Shown in pieces: positions 10,280 through 19,878 of a DNA stretch of 64,000 bases. The notes under the pieces are model-generated. The model had not been told where the DNA came from. It ran no database searches and was given only the letters and a program-made list of their open reading frames with translations. Source of the stretch: Hordeum vulgare subsp. vulgare (taxonomy: Eukaryota; Streptophyta; Magnoliopsida; Poales; Poaceae); contig NC_058524.1 of the NCBI RefSeq assembly GCF_904849725.1, forward strand, positions 506,276,263 to 506,340,262, given 5' to 3'. Both the position numbers and the translations under genes were made by a program. How positions within the stretch are numbered: position 1 is the first letter of the stretch; each line of letters begins with the position of its first letter.

Positions 10280-11998
10280 GAGCTTGGAGAAGGCGAGGTG
10301 AACTCTTCTTCTTCTTCTTCTTCTTCTTCTTGCCGCCCCACGCAGTAGCTTCTTGTCGGGGAGGAGGCATCCACTGGTAATTAGCTCTGCTCTGCCCCTC
10401 TCTCCCTCCCCCCTGCACGCGAGGCTCCCTGGTGCCCGCTGCTTATTGTTCTTGTGCTCCTTGTGGCCGTGGACTGGATCACGAAATCATGGCGCAAGCT
10501 TGCGCCTTTGCCTTTCCCGTGGGGTGCCACCTGATTCCATTCCCATTTTTCTTTCACTGTTCGGCGAATATCTCCCCTTGTCGGCATGGAACAGGGGAAA
10601 ATGCCTTTTTTTCCTGGTCACATCCACGAGCATGGTATATTAGTACCTACCCAATTTTGCAGAAAAGCCTGACAAAATATGTTGCTGGCAGCGTTGCAAT
10701 CAGCCATGGTCATGGACACCACCGACCCGGGCTACTGGCTCAACTGGAAGTTCGTGCTCTACGCCACCTGGGTCTACTCCTGCATGGCACTGGCGTGCTA
10801 CCTGATCTGGAAGTACGAGGGGCCCAGTTTGCCGGCCGGCAATGACGAGGGGGTCGACAGAGAGGAGGCGCGGCCCAGGATCGGACCCGGAGCTGTGTAT
10901 CTTGAGGATTGCTGGAAGCCGTGCCTTGATGACATCCATCCTGCTTGGCTGCTGGCTTTTCGCCTTGTGTCGTTCTTGTTTATGGCTTCCGTGATTATCT
11001 ATGATGTTATTGTCGATGGGTGGACCGTCTTCCTTTACTACACTCAGTAAGCTACTTCATCTTTCCTCGTGTTACTGCCTCTAAAGCAAATTGTCCATTT
11101 CAAGTAGTATTCATAAAATTATTTGATTCTGTTTGTTCTCTACATTTGATAGGTGGACCTTCTTGCTTGTCACCCTGTACTTTGGGGTATGTTGTTTGCT
11201 ACAATAAACTTATTTATGACCACTTATTCGTGCTTACACATGAGAATGACAACAACATATTCTGCCAAAAATTGAAACATTGCCAATATGATTTTTGTTT
11301 TGTTTTGTATAACATGCAATTTTTTGTATTGTGCATGCTTGCTCATTGCCTATTTTGCTCGCAGTTACTAGGTGATACCTCTAACGTGCACCTTTTTCAT
11401 CTTTAGCTTGGCTCGGTGCTTTCGGTTTATGGATGTTATCAGTACGCTTGCAAGACGGATAAATCTGATGCAGACCATGGTTCTTATATCATTGCTCCCA
11501 CGGAGGAAAGTACATACAACAATTCCATCAAAAGTTCTTGTTTGAATAAAACACATGATGGTCGGGAAATTGCGGGATTTTGGGGCTACCTGTTTCAGAT
11601 CATGTTTCAGGTAACTCGTCATATACACCTGAGTACAAAGTGCACATGATTTTCTGAGTTTTAATTGTTGAACAATAGGTGTGTTGTGATTGATGCAAAA
11701 ATAAATAATCTGAAAGTGTAATTGCTTGACATGTAATTCTTCTACATTATTGTAGCTATTCGCTTAACTAAAAGCATTATGAACTGTGGCCGGCTCATGA
11801 ACGGTGATGATTACATGTTTGGTGTTTGTTGCCCACCCAATTTTGATCTGCTTGTTTTCAGACAAATGCAGGTGCTGTGATGCTTTACGGATATGGTGTT
11901 TTGGTTCATTTTGTAGCCTTTCCTTGCGTGGAATCAATACCAAATGAGTTTTGTGAGTTTTGAATCAGAGATTTTACAAACTGTATTCTCTTGAACCT
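10280..11998 (+). pseudogene. Rolling-stone-like multi-pass membrane protein gene, truncated copy
   Basis: Resembles the plant family of uncharacterised transmembrane proteins related to Drosophila rolling stone. A 5' UTR exon ends at 10376 and its intron runs 10377-10662. Coding exons are about 10712-11046 (ATG at 10712, MDTTDPGYWLNWKF), 11153-11186, 11407-11610 and from 11862. All inner junctions have GT/AG and keep the frame. Membrane segments are visible (FVLYATWVYSCMALACYLIW; AWLLAFRLVSFLFMASVIIY; FLLVTLYFGLGSVLSVYG). Exon 4 starts TNAGAVML, then an extra T near 11884 shifts the frame, and a TAG at 11914-11916 interrupts the alternative frame that continues the family match (MVFWFIL, PFLAWNQYQMSF). 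Later exons are missing. It is a captured, dead gene copy. The family is fairly sure and the function unknown. Confidence 0.75.
10304..10331 (+). repeat. (CTT)n microsatellite in captured 5' UTR
   Basis: About nine CTT units sit in the presumed 5' UTR exon of the membrane-protein gene fragment, just before the donor site at 10377. Pyrimidine-rich repeats are common in cereal 5' UTRs. Confidence 0.85.
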
Positions 11999-13299
11999 TT
12001 TATCATACTAAGGTTATTATGTGATGAGATATTGTAAAAGAAGAGGTTATTCCGTGAGGCATGAAAAAGAAGGGCCAGGGAATAAGATTAGGCCATTAGG
12101 ATCCTCGGATCAGATCGAAACCAGGGAAATCATCACGAAGCCAGACATATACTGTAAAAAAGGATTGTAGTTTTGGAGTTCCCCGTAGTTGCATAAAAAA
12201 TGTGCAGCTTAGTATTTAAGTTATCCATCCATTTCCTCCAACATCTATCCATTTCCTCTGCCTCTGCCGTGCCGCCGCCGCCGCCGCTCGCTCGTCGCCG
12301 ATCGATTCGACTCACCCGGGAAGAACACGCACACACCAAGCGAGCAAGCAAGCAAGCGCCGCCCCCCAGCCGGCTGCTCTCCTGCCTGCCTGCAAGGTAC
12401 CCCGCCGACCCTTGTCACTTGTCAGCAGCGGCCTGGAGAAGATCCATGCTCAACTGCAGCCTGGACCCAAGTTTCTTGCACTTCTCTGTCTCTTTTATCG
12501 GCGAGGAGCTTCCACGGTAGTAGGTTTGAGGTTAATTTCATTCATGGTGACCCCTAGCCCTCATCTGCTCTGAAAGATGAAGAAGATAGCCAAGTCGGGC
12601 TTTCATACAGAGCCACACGCGTGCTGTCATGAACTTCCCTGCAACTTGGCCCTCTCCTGAACTTTCAGCTTTTACAAAATTCAGTCCAGCTTGGCCCTCT
12701 CCTGAACTTTCAGCCTTTATAAAATTTCAGTCCAGCTTGGCCTCTCCTGCAGTTACAGTTTCTATGAAATCATCAGACTCGAGCTCTTGTCTTATGTTCA
12801 GGCAGACTAGAGCGTGGCGCCGCCTTGCTGAATGTTCCTGCAAGCTTGACGAGGACTGCTGACACCATAGCAACCGAGGATAATGAGCTGGTGTTGCCTC
12901 CCAAGAGCCAAGAAGCAGCAGCACAATCTCTACTCCCACAGACAACAGGATATTCTTCACTCCAATACCAGCATAAGCGGTAAGACTTCTCTTTCCATTG
13001 CGAAATTTACTGCACCGTCGTTCGACAGAGTTTACAGATTTATTGTTATGAATTTTTGATGCCTTGAGCCCTTCATGCAGTATTCTTCCATCAGTTGGTT
13101 TTTTGTTCCCACACAACTACAGTTTTTTTAATAAGGAAAATATACCCCCGGCCTCTGCATCTCGACTATGCATGCAGCCATACACAACTATAGATATGCC
13201 GAAGCTTAATGTTCATGTTTACGCTTTACTTGTCATTCTTCAACAAAAGTTTGGAGAAATAATTAACGACACGTCCTTACCGAGTGTTGCTGCTTTCAG
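11999..13299 (+). other. Captured 5' region of the kinase gene, mixed
   Basis: 12240-12380 is rich in CCG and GCAAG words, and a CAAG/GTACCC boundary near 12398 resembles a 5' UTR with a donor site, probably from the kinase gene that follows. 12600-12860 holds a 45-bp tandem repeat. 12860-13299 looks intronic, ending in a TTTCAG acceptor at 13299. The coding exon that normally precedes the kinase domain was not found. Confidence 0.45.
12645..12771. repeat. 45-bp tandem repeat, 2.8 copies
   Basis: Units start at 12645, 12690 and 12736 with CTTGGCCCTCTCCTG (third copy CTTGGCCTCTCCTG) and continue with a TTCAG...AAAATT...CAGTCCAG pattern. Copies 1 and 2 are nearly identical and the third is partial. 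Confidence 0.85.
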
Positions 13300-13888
13300 G
13301 CATTTCGGCCAAGAAGAACATAAGGCTCTTCTCCTATGCGTAGTTGAGATCAGCAACACACAACTTCAACCACAACAATAAAGTCGGCCGAGGTGGATTC
13401 GGGACAGTATATAAGGTGACATTTTCATCTCCCTATTATGTGGGAACTGCTCTCTCAAACTTGTTTGCTCGAATCTGGCTGATCAGTATATCCATGTTCC
13501 AGGGAACCCTACAAAACAAGCAAGACGTCACAGTCAAGGTTCTCTCTGCCGAATCCATACAGGGCATCAGAGAATTTTTGACAGAAATTGATGTTATAGC
13601 AATGTGAAGCACCCTAACCTGGTCGAATTGATCGGCTGTTGTGTTGAAGCAGATAATCGCATTTTGGTGTATGAGTACCTAGAAAACAACAGCCTCGACC
13701 GTGCACTGCTGGGTATGAACCTATTATTATGTGACTATATTAACATGATCATTTTCTTTGTGACTTGACAGTTCACCTTGTGCGTCCGCAGGTTCTACCA
13801 GCGATCCTGCTAATTTTACATGGAGCGTAAGGTCTTCCATATGCATTGGTGTTGCTAGAGGTCTTGCATACCTGCATGAAGATATTAA
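13300..13888 (+). pseudogene. Receptor-like Ser/Thr kinase (CRPK1/At1g16670-like), N-lobe fragment
   Basis: Three exon pieces: 13300-13415, 13503-13712 and 13792-13888, with consistent GT/AG borders. They encode the start of a protein kinase domain: a LFSYAxLRSATHNFN lead-in, the glycine loop VGRGGFGTVYK, the ATP-binding Lys in VTVKVLSAES, the hinge region ILVYEYLENNSLD, and IGVARGLAYLHED. The domain stops just before the catalytic loop, so HRD, DFG and the whole C-lobe are absent. Two further lesions are a TAG in place of Glu after LFSYA (near 13340) and a one-base loss near 13601 in the IAxVKHPNL segment. The closest family I recognise is the cold-responsive kinase 1-like cytoplasmic/receptor-like kinases. 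This fragment cannot be an active kinase. Confidence 0.8.
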
Positions 13889-14033
13889 ATTGTACTCCAT
13901 CATACTAAATTCTGAATTAGTTTAGTTTTAGTTTTGGAGTACTTAATATTGTCAATATATAGCATAAAACATGCGAAAGCTACCTCTCCATTCATGTTGC
14001 TTTGAGAATCACCAATTCACTTATTGTTTTGAA
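13889..14033 (+). other. Junction sequence between captured fragments
   Basis: AT-rich non-coding DNA joins the kinase fragment to the next captured piece. The kinase homology is lost at about 13888 without a splice signal, so the capture breakpoint is probably here. Confidence 0.45.
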
Positions 14034-14176
14034 GAGCGGCTGTGGACTCCCGTTGAGAGGCTCGTGAAGAACCCCACGATGGTCACTGCAAGATTGGCAC
14101 ACTTCAAGTGCTTGCTGAATGAGAGAGGGGTTGCCGCGGCACCGCTGGCTGGATATGGCCGCACAGCTCCATCAGA
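14034..14176 (+). pseudogene. Unrecognised exon-like fragment
   Basis: After a GAAG boundary at about 14032 an open stretch encodes RLWTPVERLVKNP and continues with an Ala/Arg/His-containing helical-looking segment (TARLAHFKCLLNERG) before turning Ala/Gly-rich. The codon use and composition look coding. I do not recognise the family. The frame closes at 14199-14201 with no family-like continuation. Confidence 0.35.
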
Positions 14177-14184
14177 ACCAGGAT

Positions 14185-14475
14185 CATGTATAGGGCAGTA
14201 GGATATTCATAACGGCGGTAGATACCATTCATACAGATACAGGAATAACCATCAGCCGATGCATCCTTTTCTTCACCGGTCTGGGCAATGAAGCCCAGAT
14301 AAATGTACTGATTCAGGAAATTCTGAGATGCAAGGGGGCCCCTTTTAATGTGGTAACTGTATCCTGTGTGCAATATGCTCACCTGTTTTACTTTTGGTGT
14401 GTGAAAATCTTCAATCGGGTGAGAAGATACACACCCAGATAACTGCCTGGATACATAATGAATTGCCCACGACAT
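14185..14475 (-). pseudogene. Unrecognised gene fragment on the minus strand
   Basis: An open minus-strand stretch encodes HTGYSYHIKRGPLASQNFLN, then IYLGFIAQTGEEKDASADGY, then CICMNGIYRRYEYPTALYMI. The composition is protein-like and the frame is uninterrupted over about 90 codons. A possible donor (AAACAG/GTGAGC) lies near 14382, so part of this may be intron. The plus strand over the same stretch has stops. It is the only captured piece running against the others. Family unknown; a homology search is the decisive test. Confidence 0.35.
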
Positions 14476-14476
14476 T

Positions 14477-14635
14477 CCAATGAAGAAACCTTAAGCTCAG
14501 GCTGAAAAGAGCAGTATTTCACCCGCAAAAAAAAGAGCAGTACTTAGTCAGCCTCGCAATGAAATAATAAAGCAGAAACTTGGAAGCAGTCCACGCGGCT
14601 AAGCGAGACCGCAGCATTTCTGATGGCTAATCCTC
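14477..14635. other. Junction sequence
   Basis: Non-coding, A-rich. It lies between the minus-strand fragment and the U5 snRNP fragment, and no exon can be supported. Confidence 0.4.
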
Positions 14636-15267
14636 GACTATGGAGCATGTTTATTATATTGAGGTTAGTCATGGAATCATGGTTCTTGTACATTGACTGT
14701 GTATCTACTATACGGTTCTGTCACGGCGACGTGGCCATGTGACAGCCGATGTACCCAAGCCAGGCACTCCAGTATACGTTGTTAAGGTAAGAAGTGTGTT
14801 ATATTTCTTCTGATCCAGCCTTATTTTTTTTACCTTGCATAAGACTTGTATGATTCTTGCTGATGTTATAATTTCTATTTACCTGTCATAGTCTTTTGGG
14901 TTTGAGACAGATCTCAGATACCATACATAGGGGCAAGCATTTTGTGTGTTAGTGTTTGACCACCAGGCTATTGTTTCTAGCGATCCTCTTGACAAGGGCA
15001 TTGTCCTCCGGCCTCTGGAACCGGCACCCATCCAACACCTTGCCCGTGAGTTCATGGTGAAGACCAGGCGAAGGAAGGTGAGACATACATCTAGATATAC
15101 TGAACATACATACAATGATAGCCTCTTTTGAAGTGGTGATAGAATTAATCGCATGCACACCCATTTTCTAGGGCATGAGCGAGGATGTTAGCATCAACAA
15201 GTTCTTTGACGAGGCCATGATGAACGAGCCGGCGCAACAAACTGCAGATATCAACTTGATGATGTAG
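14636..15267 (+). pseudogene. U5 snRNP GTPase (Snu114/EFTUD2; plant CLO) 3'-terminal exons, broken
   Basis: Exon pieces end at 14786 ([20 protein letters not shown]), run about 14879-15077 (GFETDLRYHT, then [31 protein letters not shown]) and 15172-15267 (GMSEDVSINKFFDEAMM to a TAG at 15265-15267). This is the C-terminal elongation-factor-like domain of the spliceosomal GTPase that drives U4/U6 unwinding and spliceosome disassembly in the nucleus. Lesions: the acceptor before 14879 is not recognisable, about two bases are lost where VIES is expected near 14890, and CAG has become TAG near 14927 (HT-stop-GQAFC). The N-terminal GTP-binding part, about 85% of the protein, is absent. It is a dead captured copy. 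The genuine gene must lie elsewhere. Confidence 0.85.
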
Positions 15268-16166
15268 TTTGATGATGGAATCCCTTGCAATTGTCCATTG
15301 TCCTTTTGCACTGGGAACATATGAAGTACTTCCATGGGGCTATCATGACGTGATCTTCAAGGAGACGCAATTTGCAGCATTTTGATGGTTGGGTATTGTT
15401 TATACCGGATCATTGTAGACCAAGTACCATTTGTAGTCATGTATGTACCATTGCTCTAACATCTACGTCGTCTAATCAGTTAGTGTAACCATCGACTGAG
15501 AGCTGAGACTGGTGTTGAATTTTGATATGCGATGACATCTGCAGGGTGATGATACCTTTTCGTGTTTGATCTTTTCTTTACATACTACAACCACCGTAGC
15601 ACTGAGCATATTTTCAAGATTATGGAGGATAGTTCTGTTTCTTGCCTTGCCTATTTGATCTGTCTTTTTATCGGGATGAATTACTGGAGGTAATGTGCCT
15701 TGGTGGTGTATGTGTATGTGTATCTTTATGTCCATACTGTGTTAGACTTAATGTTTTTGTTAAATTTCATGATTTGTATTCTGTTACTATCCCCTCCATT
15801 CCATATTGCCAATCTTCTATTTCCGGCATGCATGGCATAGGATGGAGAAGGGCCCATTTGGTTTGAAGGTGGGGGATGGGAGTTTAGGGGCGAGGAGATT
15901 AAAAGTCATTGGTTAGAGATTGGGAGTTAGAGTGAAGACTTAATGTTTTTTGTTAAATTTCATGGTTTGTGTTCTGTTACTATCCCCTCCATTCCATATT
16001 GCGAGTCTTCTATTTCCGGCATGCATGGCATAAGATGGATAAGGGCCCATTTGGTTTGAAGGTGGGGGATGGGAGTTTAGGTGCAGGGAGATTAAAAGTC
16101 ATTGGTTAGAGATTGGGAGTTAGAGTGAAGAGGGAAATGATGTGGTTAGCAAAGTCAAAATCCATA
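15268..16166 (+). other. Captured 3' flank and tandem duplication
   Basis: 15268-15740 continues from the U5 snRNP stop codon and probably contains the captured 3' UTR. The rest is the 192-bp tandem duplication listed separately. No coding sequence is seen. Confidence 0.5.
15744..16130. repeat. 192-bp direct tandem duplication
   Basis: Two adjacent copies start AGACTTAATGTTTTT at 15744 and 15936. Both contain CCCCTCCATTCCATATTGC, TTCCGGCATGCATGGCATA and GGGCCCATTTGGTTTGAAGG in the same order. They differ by scattered substitutions, so the duplication is not recent. Confidence 0.9.
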
Positions 16167-17460
16167 TCTCTACTATTAAAGAAAAATCTGTCATAGTTGT
16201 GATGGTTCGACCATCCTCTCACCCCCTTAATCGCTTGCAGAAAAAAAGAATTATAAAAAAAGGAAAACACAATAGGAGTCTCACCCGTGAACGCATCTCC
16301 CACGCTCTAACCTCACTGATCCCTTCACCCATATTCGAGTCTACCTCGTGCGAAAACCGCCACCCCACACCCCACTCTCCTCGCGTTGCCCCGCGCTACA
16401 CAAGCGCCATCGTCCCGTCGGCAGCCCTCCCCATAACCCAACCTCCCTTCCGTTCCCAACCACCTCACCATGCCTCCCGTCGTGGCGACACAAGGCGTTG
16501 CGCCTCCTTCCTTCACGCGACACAAACTGATGGATCTCTCTGGCTCCGTCCTCCTTCATAGCGAGGCGCCGGACCACGCGCCTTCCTCCTCGAGACACAA
16601 CCAGATAGATACCCACCTTAGCCTTCCATTATAATTGTTGTTTTATGTGCGTGCAGCTGGTCGAGAGAAGAAAGATGTTGCATTCTTGGGTCTGAAGTTT
16701 CCTTTTTACGGGTTACTCTGCAATGATGTGCACTATTCTTGAGTACACTGTGGTATTTTGATAAAGGATCGGAAGCCAGCGTGCTGCATTTTGCAGGTGC
16801 TTTTTTTCCAGGGTAGCATGCCATGCTTCTTGCCATACTCGTGGCAGTAAGAGGTCGGTACTTGTGATGTGCATTTAAATGATGTCAAGAAGACTTGATT
16901 TGATGCATCTAACTCAATATATCAGAAAATGAATCTTGAATAATCGCATCATATGCAGATTCCTCGTGCTCTCATTCCATGTTATATATGCTTTTCTCCT
17001 GAAGTTTCCATCAACTTCGCTCTGTCCATTGGTATCAAGTTAGGGAGAAAGATGACATTTTGTCTTCTTCCAATGAGCAAGGCTGATAAACATAATGGAT
17101 GTACATGGTTTTTTCTTGGGGGACGCAAGTAGAAAGTTGTTTCTATGTCTTCTTCCATGAAGAGGGTTTTTTCTTCTTCCATGAAGAGGGTGCTTAAGGA
17201 GACACAACACGTGGATACACATATTGTTGACGCACGGCCTCTAAGAATTTAGCTTTTTCTTCCATGATTTTTCAAGTTCAAAAAAATATTCACATTGGTT
17301 GTTGAAGAGGGAAGAAATGAAAGAAATAGTCAGTGTCACTACATGAATTGAAACCACATGCCATCATATTTCACATAAAATTCCAAATCAGCACCATCAT
17401 TTGACCAATGTGTTTGTATATCTTTTGTTAACCCGTTGCAACACACGAGCATTCAACTAG
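16167..17460 (+). mobile_element. Second Helitron 5' terminus and shared 3' end
   Basis: A second copy of the Helitron start, TCTCTACTATTAAAG followed by GTGATGGTTCGACC, begins at 16167 after an A. Only one Helitron 3' end (17460) is present. This 1.3-kb unit may therefore be the ancestral small Helitron whose 3' end also serves the large element. 16330-16600 is GC-rich; its ORFs on both strands overlap and look spurious. 17130-17190 contains a short direct repeat of TTTTTTCTTCTTCCATGAAG-like sequence. Confidence 0.65.
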
Positions 17461-17530
17461 TAGTACATAGTATCATAAAGTAGTATCATAAATGGTCTCA
17501 TTTATTGACATGCATGACACATAGTACTCT
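17461..17530. repeat. Right part of the repeat split by the Helitron
   Basis: Begins TAGTACATAGTATCATA and continues TAGTATCATAAATGG, then CATTTATTGACATGCATGAC. It matches in character and order the continuation expected for the repeat at 9683-9720, so the two flanks appear to have been contiguous before Helitron insertion. Confidence 0.6.
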
Positions 17531-17934
17531 AACCACCTCTTTTCTTTTTGTTTTTTGGCGAATACCGTAACATAGGTAGATTCCTCATTTATCTGACGCA
17601 CCCGTCACATTAGTAGAACTGTATCTGCACGCGCACCACTTCCTCCCCCACTTCACTTTCACTCACTCACTCTCCCCCCATCTCGTTCTTGTTACCGATG
17701 TCTCCTCTTCCTCGTTGCAACCGTCACCGTCCGCTGCTACCATCGGCATTACCATACTCGTCGTCGTCGCCCCCGCCATCCACACCGTCGCCCTCACCCT
17801 CCGCTCCGGCCGGTAATCCCTCGCCGTCCTTGCCTATCTTTCCGGCCCTCCTCATCACCACCCACGGTCGCGACCGCCACACACACATGGCCGCGGCAGC
17901 AGCCACATTCAACTAGGGTTAAGGGTACATGAAT
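17531..17934. other. Unassigned, GC-rich, no supported gene
   Basis: 17640-17915 is C-rich and encodes only Pro/Ser-rich low-complexity frames, the best being 75 aa at 17689-17916 (+). The decamer ATTCAACTAG recurs at 17907-17916, but without a hairpin, so it is not called a Helitron end. Confidence 0.45.
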
Positions 17935-18440
17935 TATTTGTGTTCATATTGAGTTCAATTCATAGAAACTTTTTGTGTTCAAAGATAGTATTCTTTTTTC
18001 ATATTCGTGATCGTATTATTGCGTACAACATTTCTGTTCATATTCAGTTCAGTTTGTAGGAACTTTTTGTGTTTGTAGATCTTACTTTTTGTTCATATTC
18101 GTGATCGTATTCGTGTGTGTACATCGTATTATTGTGTACATTATTTCTGTTCATATTGAGTTTGATTTGTAGATTTTTTTATTACAAGGATTAATAGTAA
18201 GCGGTGATGTTTTGGAGAAACATTGATTTATTTTTGTTCCACCGAATGTTTAGCAGTATGTCCATTTTTATGTAGAGCTCATGCCATTTTTTATTCATAT
18301 TGTGTTGTAGTAGATGTCTTCAGTTCTTTAAAGGGAATCATAATAAGCGCTAAAACCTTGGCGGAACGTTGATTTATTTCCATTTCGCCAATTTTTTAGC
18401 ACTTAATATGTCAATTTTACAATAGAGGTCATGCCCAAAT
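17935..18440. repeat. Two degenerate tandem repeats
   Basis: Repeat 1 has units beginning TGTTCATATTGAGTT at about 17939, 18033 and 18149, each with TTCATATTCGTGATCGTATT in the middle, so the period drifts from about 94 to 116 bp. Repeat 2 has two diverged copies at about 18190 and 18345, each running from TAAGCG through GATTTATTT to GAGCTCATGCC or GAGGTCATGCC. No coding sequence. Confidence 0.65.
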
Positions 18441-18541
18441 TTTATGGATATTTAAAAATTTATGTATTTTCATGTTCTAAGGCATTTTTTCTCGAAATGG
18501 CGGACAAAGGCACATACCATGGTGTTTTCCGGAGGTCCTCG

Positions 18542-19017
18542 TGTCGGTGTCAAAACCGGCATACCTCGGGTAGGGGAGGGGGCGAGCTGTTAGATCAGAT
18601 TGATGGGTAATATGAGATAAAGGACACGATGTTTTTACCTAGGTTCACGCCCTCTTGATGGAGGTAAAACCATATGTCCTCATCTTGCTTATATTATGGG
18701 TGTATAAAAATACAGATTTGATCTACCTTCAGATCGTGAGTTGTGATCTAAACCCTATCGATGATGATGTGTGAATACCGGACTAAACCCTCCGGCTTAT
18801 AAAGTCAGGGGTATTTAGAGTTTAGACATGGTCGGTTGCCTCCTACGATATACATGCCGAATCTATCAACAATCTTGGAGTGCACGCTAGGTCCTTAGAG
18901 GAGTCTGATGTTCCCATGCCATAAGTTTGAGGTCTGCGGAGTCCTTCCTCTACTAGTGGGTCATTAGTCCGTCCCATGGACTAGATCACCTAGGCCGGGA
19001 CCCCCTATGCGAGGACA
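18542..19017 (-). repeat. LTR of Gypsy element G1
   Basis: A 476-bp LTR. On the plus strand it contains GTTTTTACCTAGGTTC and CCCTCTTGATGGAGGTAAAACC near 18631-18670, the mirror of the TTTTACCTCCATCGAGAGGGCCC segment in both LTRs of G2. This supports one family in two orientations. Confidence 0.75.
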
Positions 19018-19648
19018 CCGTTAGTAGCCTCCGAATTTGTCTTCGAAACCATGGAAGATAAACTTCCCCGGATAATGTCATCGGTTAGGTGCTCTTCGGC
19101 TTAGTAGGCAAGTTCAACATCCCAACTTGAAGCACCGCGTAAAGCTAGCCAAACTAGAAGCATCTTTTAACAAGGGGCCAGGCCGGCAAACTATGTGTCA
19201 CTTCAAAACGCATCCCTAGTCTATCTGAAGTGCGCATCTTATCTAGTCTCGAAGACTAAAATCATGAGCGTGTTCGGTATTTAATTACTGATAACTTTTC
19301 CCGAAACATCGCTGCTCATAGTAAGTCATTACTTATTCGAATCGTTGTTCGAGGAAAACCTCTCGTTTGCACGTAGTATCAAATAGACACCAAGCCCCAC
19401 TTTTTAGGGGATCTTTGTCAATCGGCTATTTCACCCACGATGGTCATAACGGCATGATTACTTCAAACATGGCGAATTTTATAGCACAACAAGGGGACAT
19501 TTCGTCTTTTTACTGACTTATAAAATGCAGGGGTGTTGGAATCCTTTTTACTCACGTATCCCCCTGCTTTAGTGCCCAAACCCTCGAGTTCCCGCGCATC
19601 CAATCTGTAGCTCAAGCTCAAAGCTTTTCTTGCCCCCCTTGTAGCACC

Positions 19649-19878
19649 ATGCTCGAAGTGGATTTTAAGGGGAAAAGGGTGGCCTCTAGGGTCAGCGACC
19701 CCATCATTGAGGAGCTCCGTATGGAGGGGTACATCTCCTTCGATATCGCTTGCAGGGATCCACAGCCCAACGAGCACATCCCCACTTTGAAACCTGGGGA
19801 ACTGGTCATCTTCATTCCCCACCTTGTTCGAGACCCAGGGTTCCCATTGCACTCCTTTGTGCGAGGGATTCTGTGATG
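19649..19878 (+). pseudogene. Antisense ORF of a Gypsy element (Transposase_28-like), truncated
   Basis: An open plus-strand frame runs opposite to the LTR direction of its element. It encodes MLEVDFKGKRVASRVSD, then GELVIFIPHLVRDPGFPLHS and VRGIL before a stop created by the Y/X junction. The pattern (charged N-part, then a PGELV-F-P-H-x-R-GFPLHxFxRG block) matches the plant protein family annotated as putative gypsy-type transposon (Pfam PF04195). The biochemical role of this family is not established. The upstream part may extend to about 19560 in the same frame with changes. It ends at 19878 because the element was interrupted there. A related copy is at 59286-60333. Confidence 0.6.

Larger units (their letters stand above)
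9721..17460 (+). mobile_element. Non-autonomous Helitron carrying fragments of several genes
   Basis: The left end is TCTCTACTATTAAAG and the right end is ATTCAACTAG, i.e. TC at the 5' end and CTAG at the 3' end. An imperfect hairpin (CCCGTTGCAAC ... ACGAG) lies about 10 nt before CTAG. The host base is A at 9720 and T at 17461, the A/T insertion pattern of Helitrons, with no duplication. Flanking DNA on both sides belongs to the same TAGTATCATA-rich repeat, so the whole 7.7 kb appears to be one insertion. No RepHel helicase/replication protein is seen, so movement would need a partner in trans. Inside are pieces of at least five genes, most in the plus orientation. Confidence 0.75.

Noticed and set aside
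9909..10418. 169-codon minus-strand ORF
   Set aside because: Low complexity (K-run from the CTT repeat, G/R-rich), overlaps several other frames and lies over the plus-strand 5' UTR of the captured membrane-protein gene.
16142..16616. GC-rich ORFs up to 139 codons in the Helitron 3' part
   Set aside because: Frames on both strands with no domain; composition explains their length.
17689..17916. 75-codon Pro/Ser-rich ORF
   Set aside because: Low complexity with no conserved motif; cannot be distinguished from a GC-rich UTR.
17907..17916. Second ATTCAACTAG as a Helitron 3' end
   Set aside because: No hairpin upstream and flanks do not match the DNA left of either 5' terminus.
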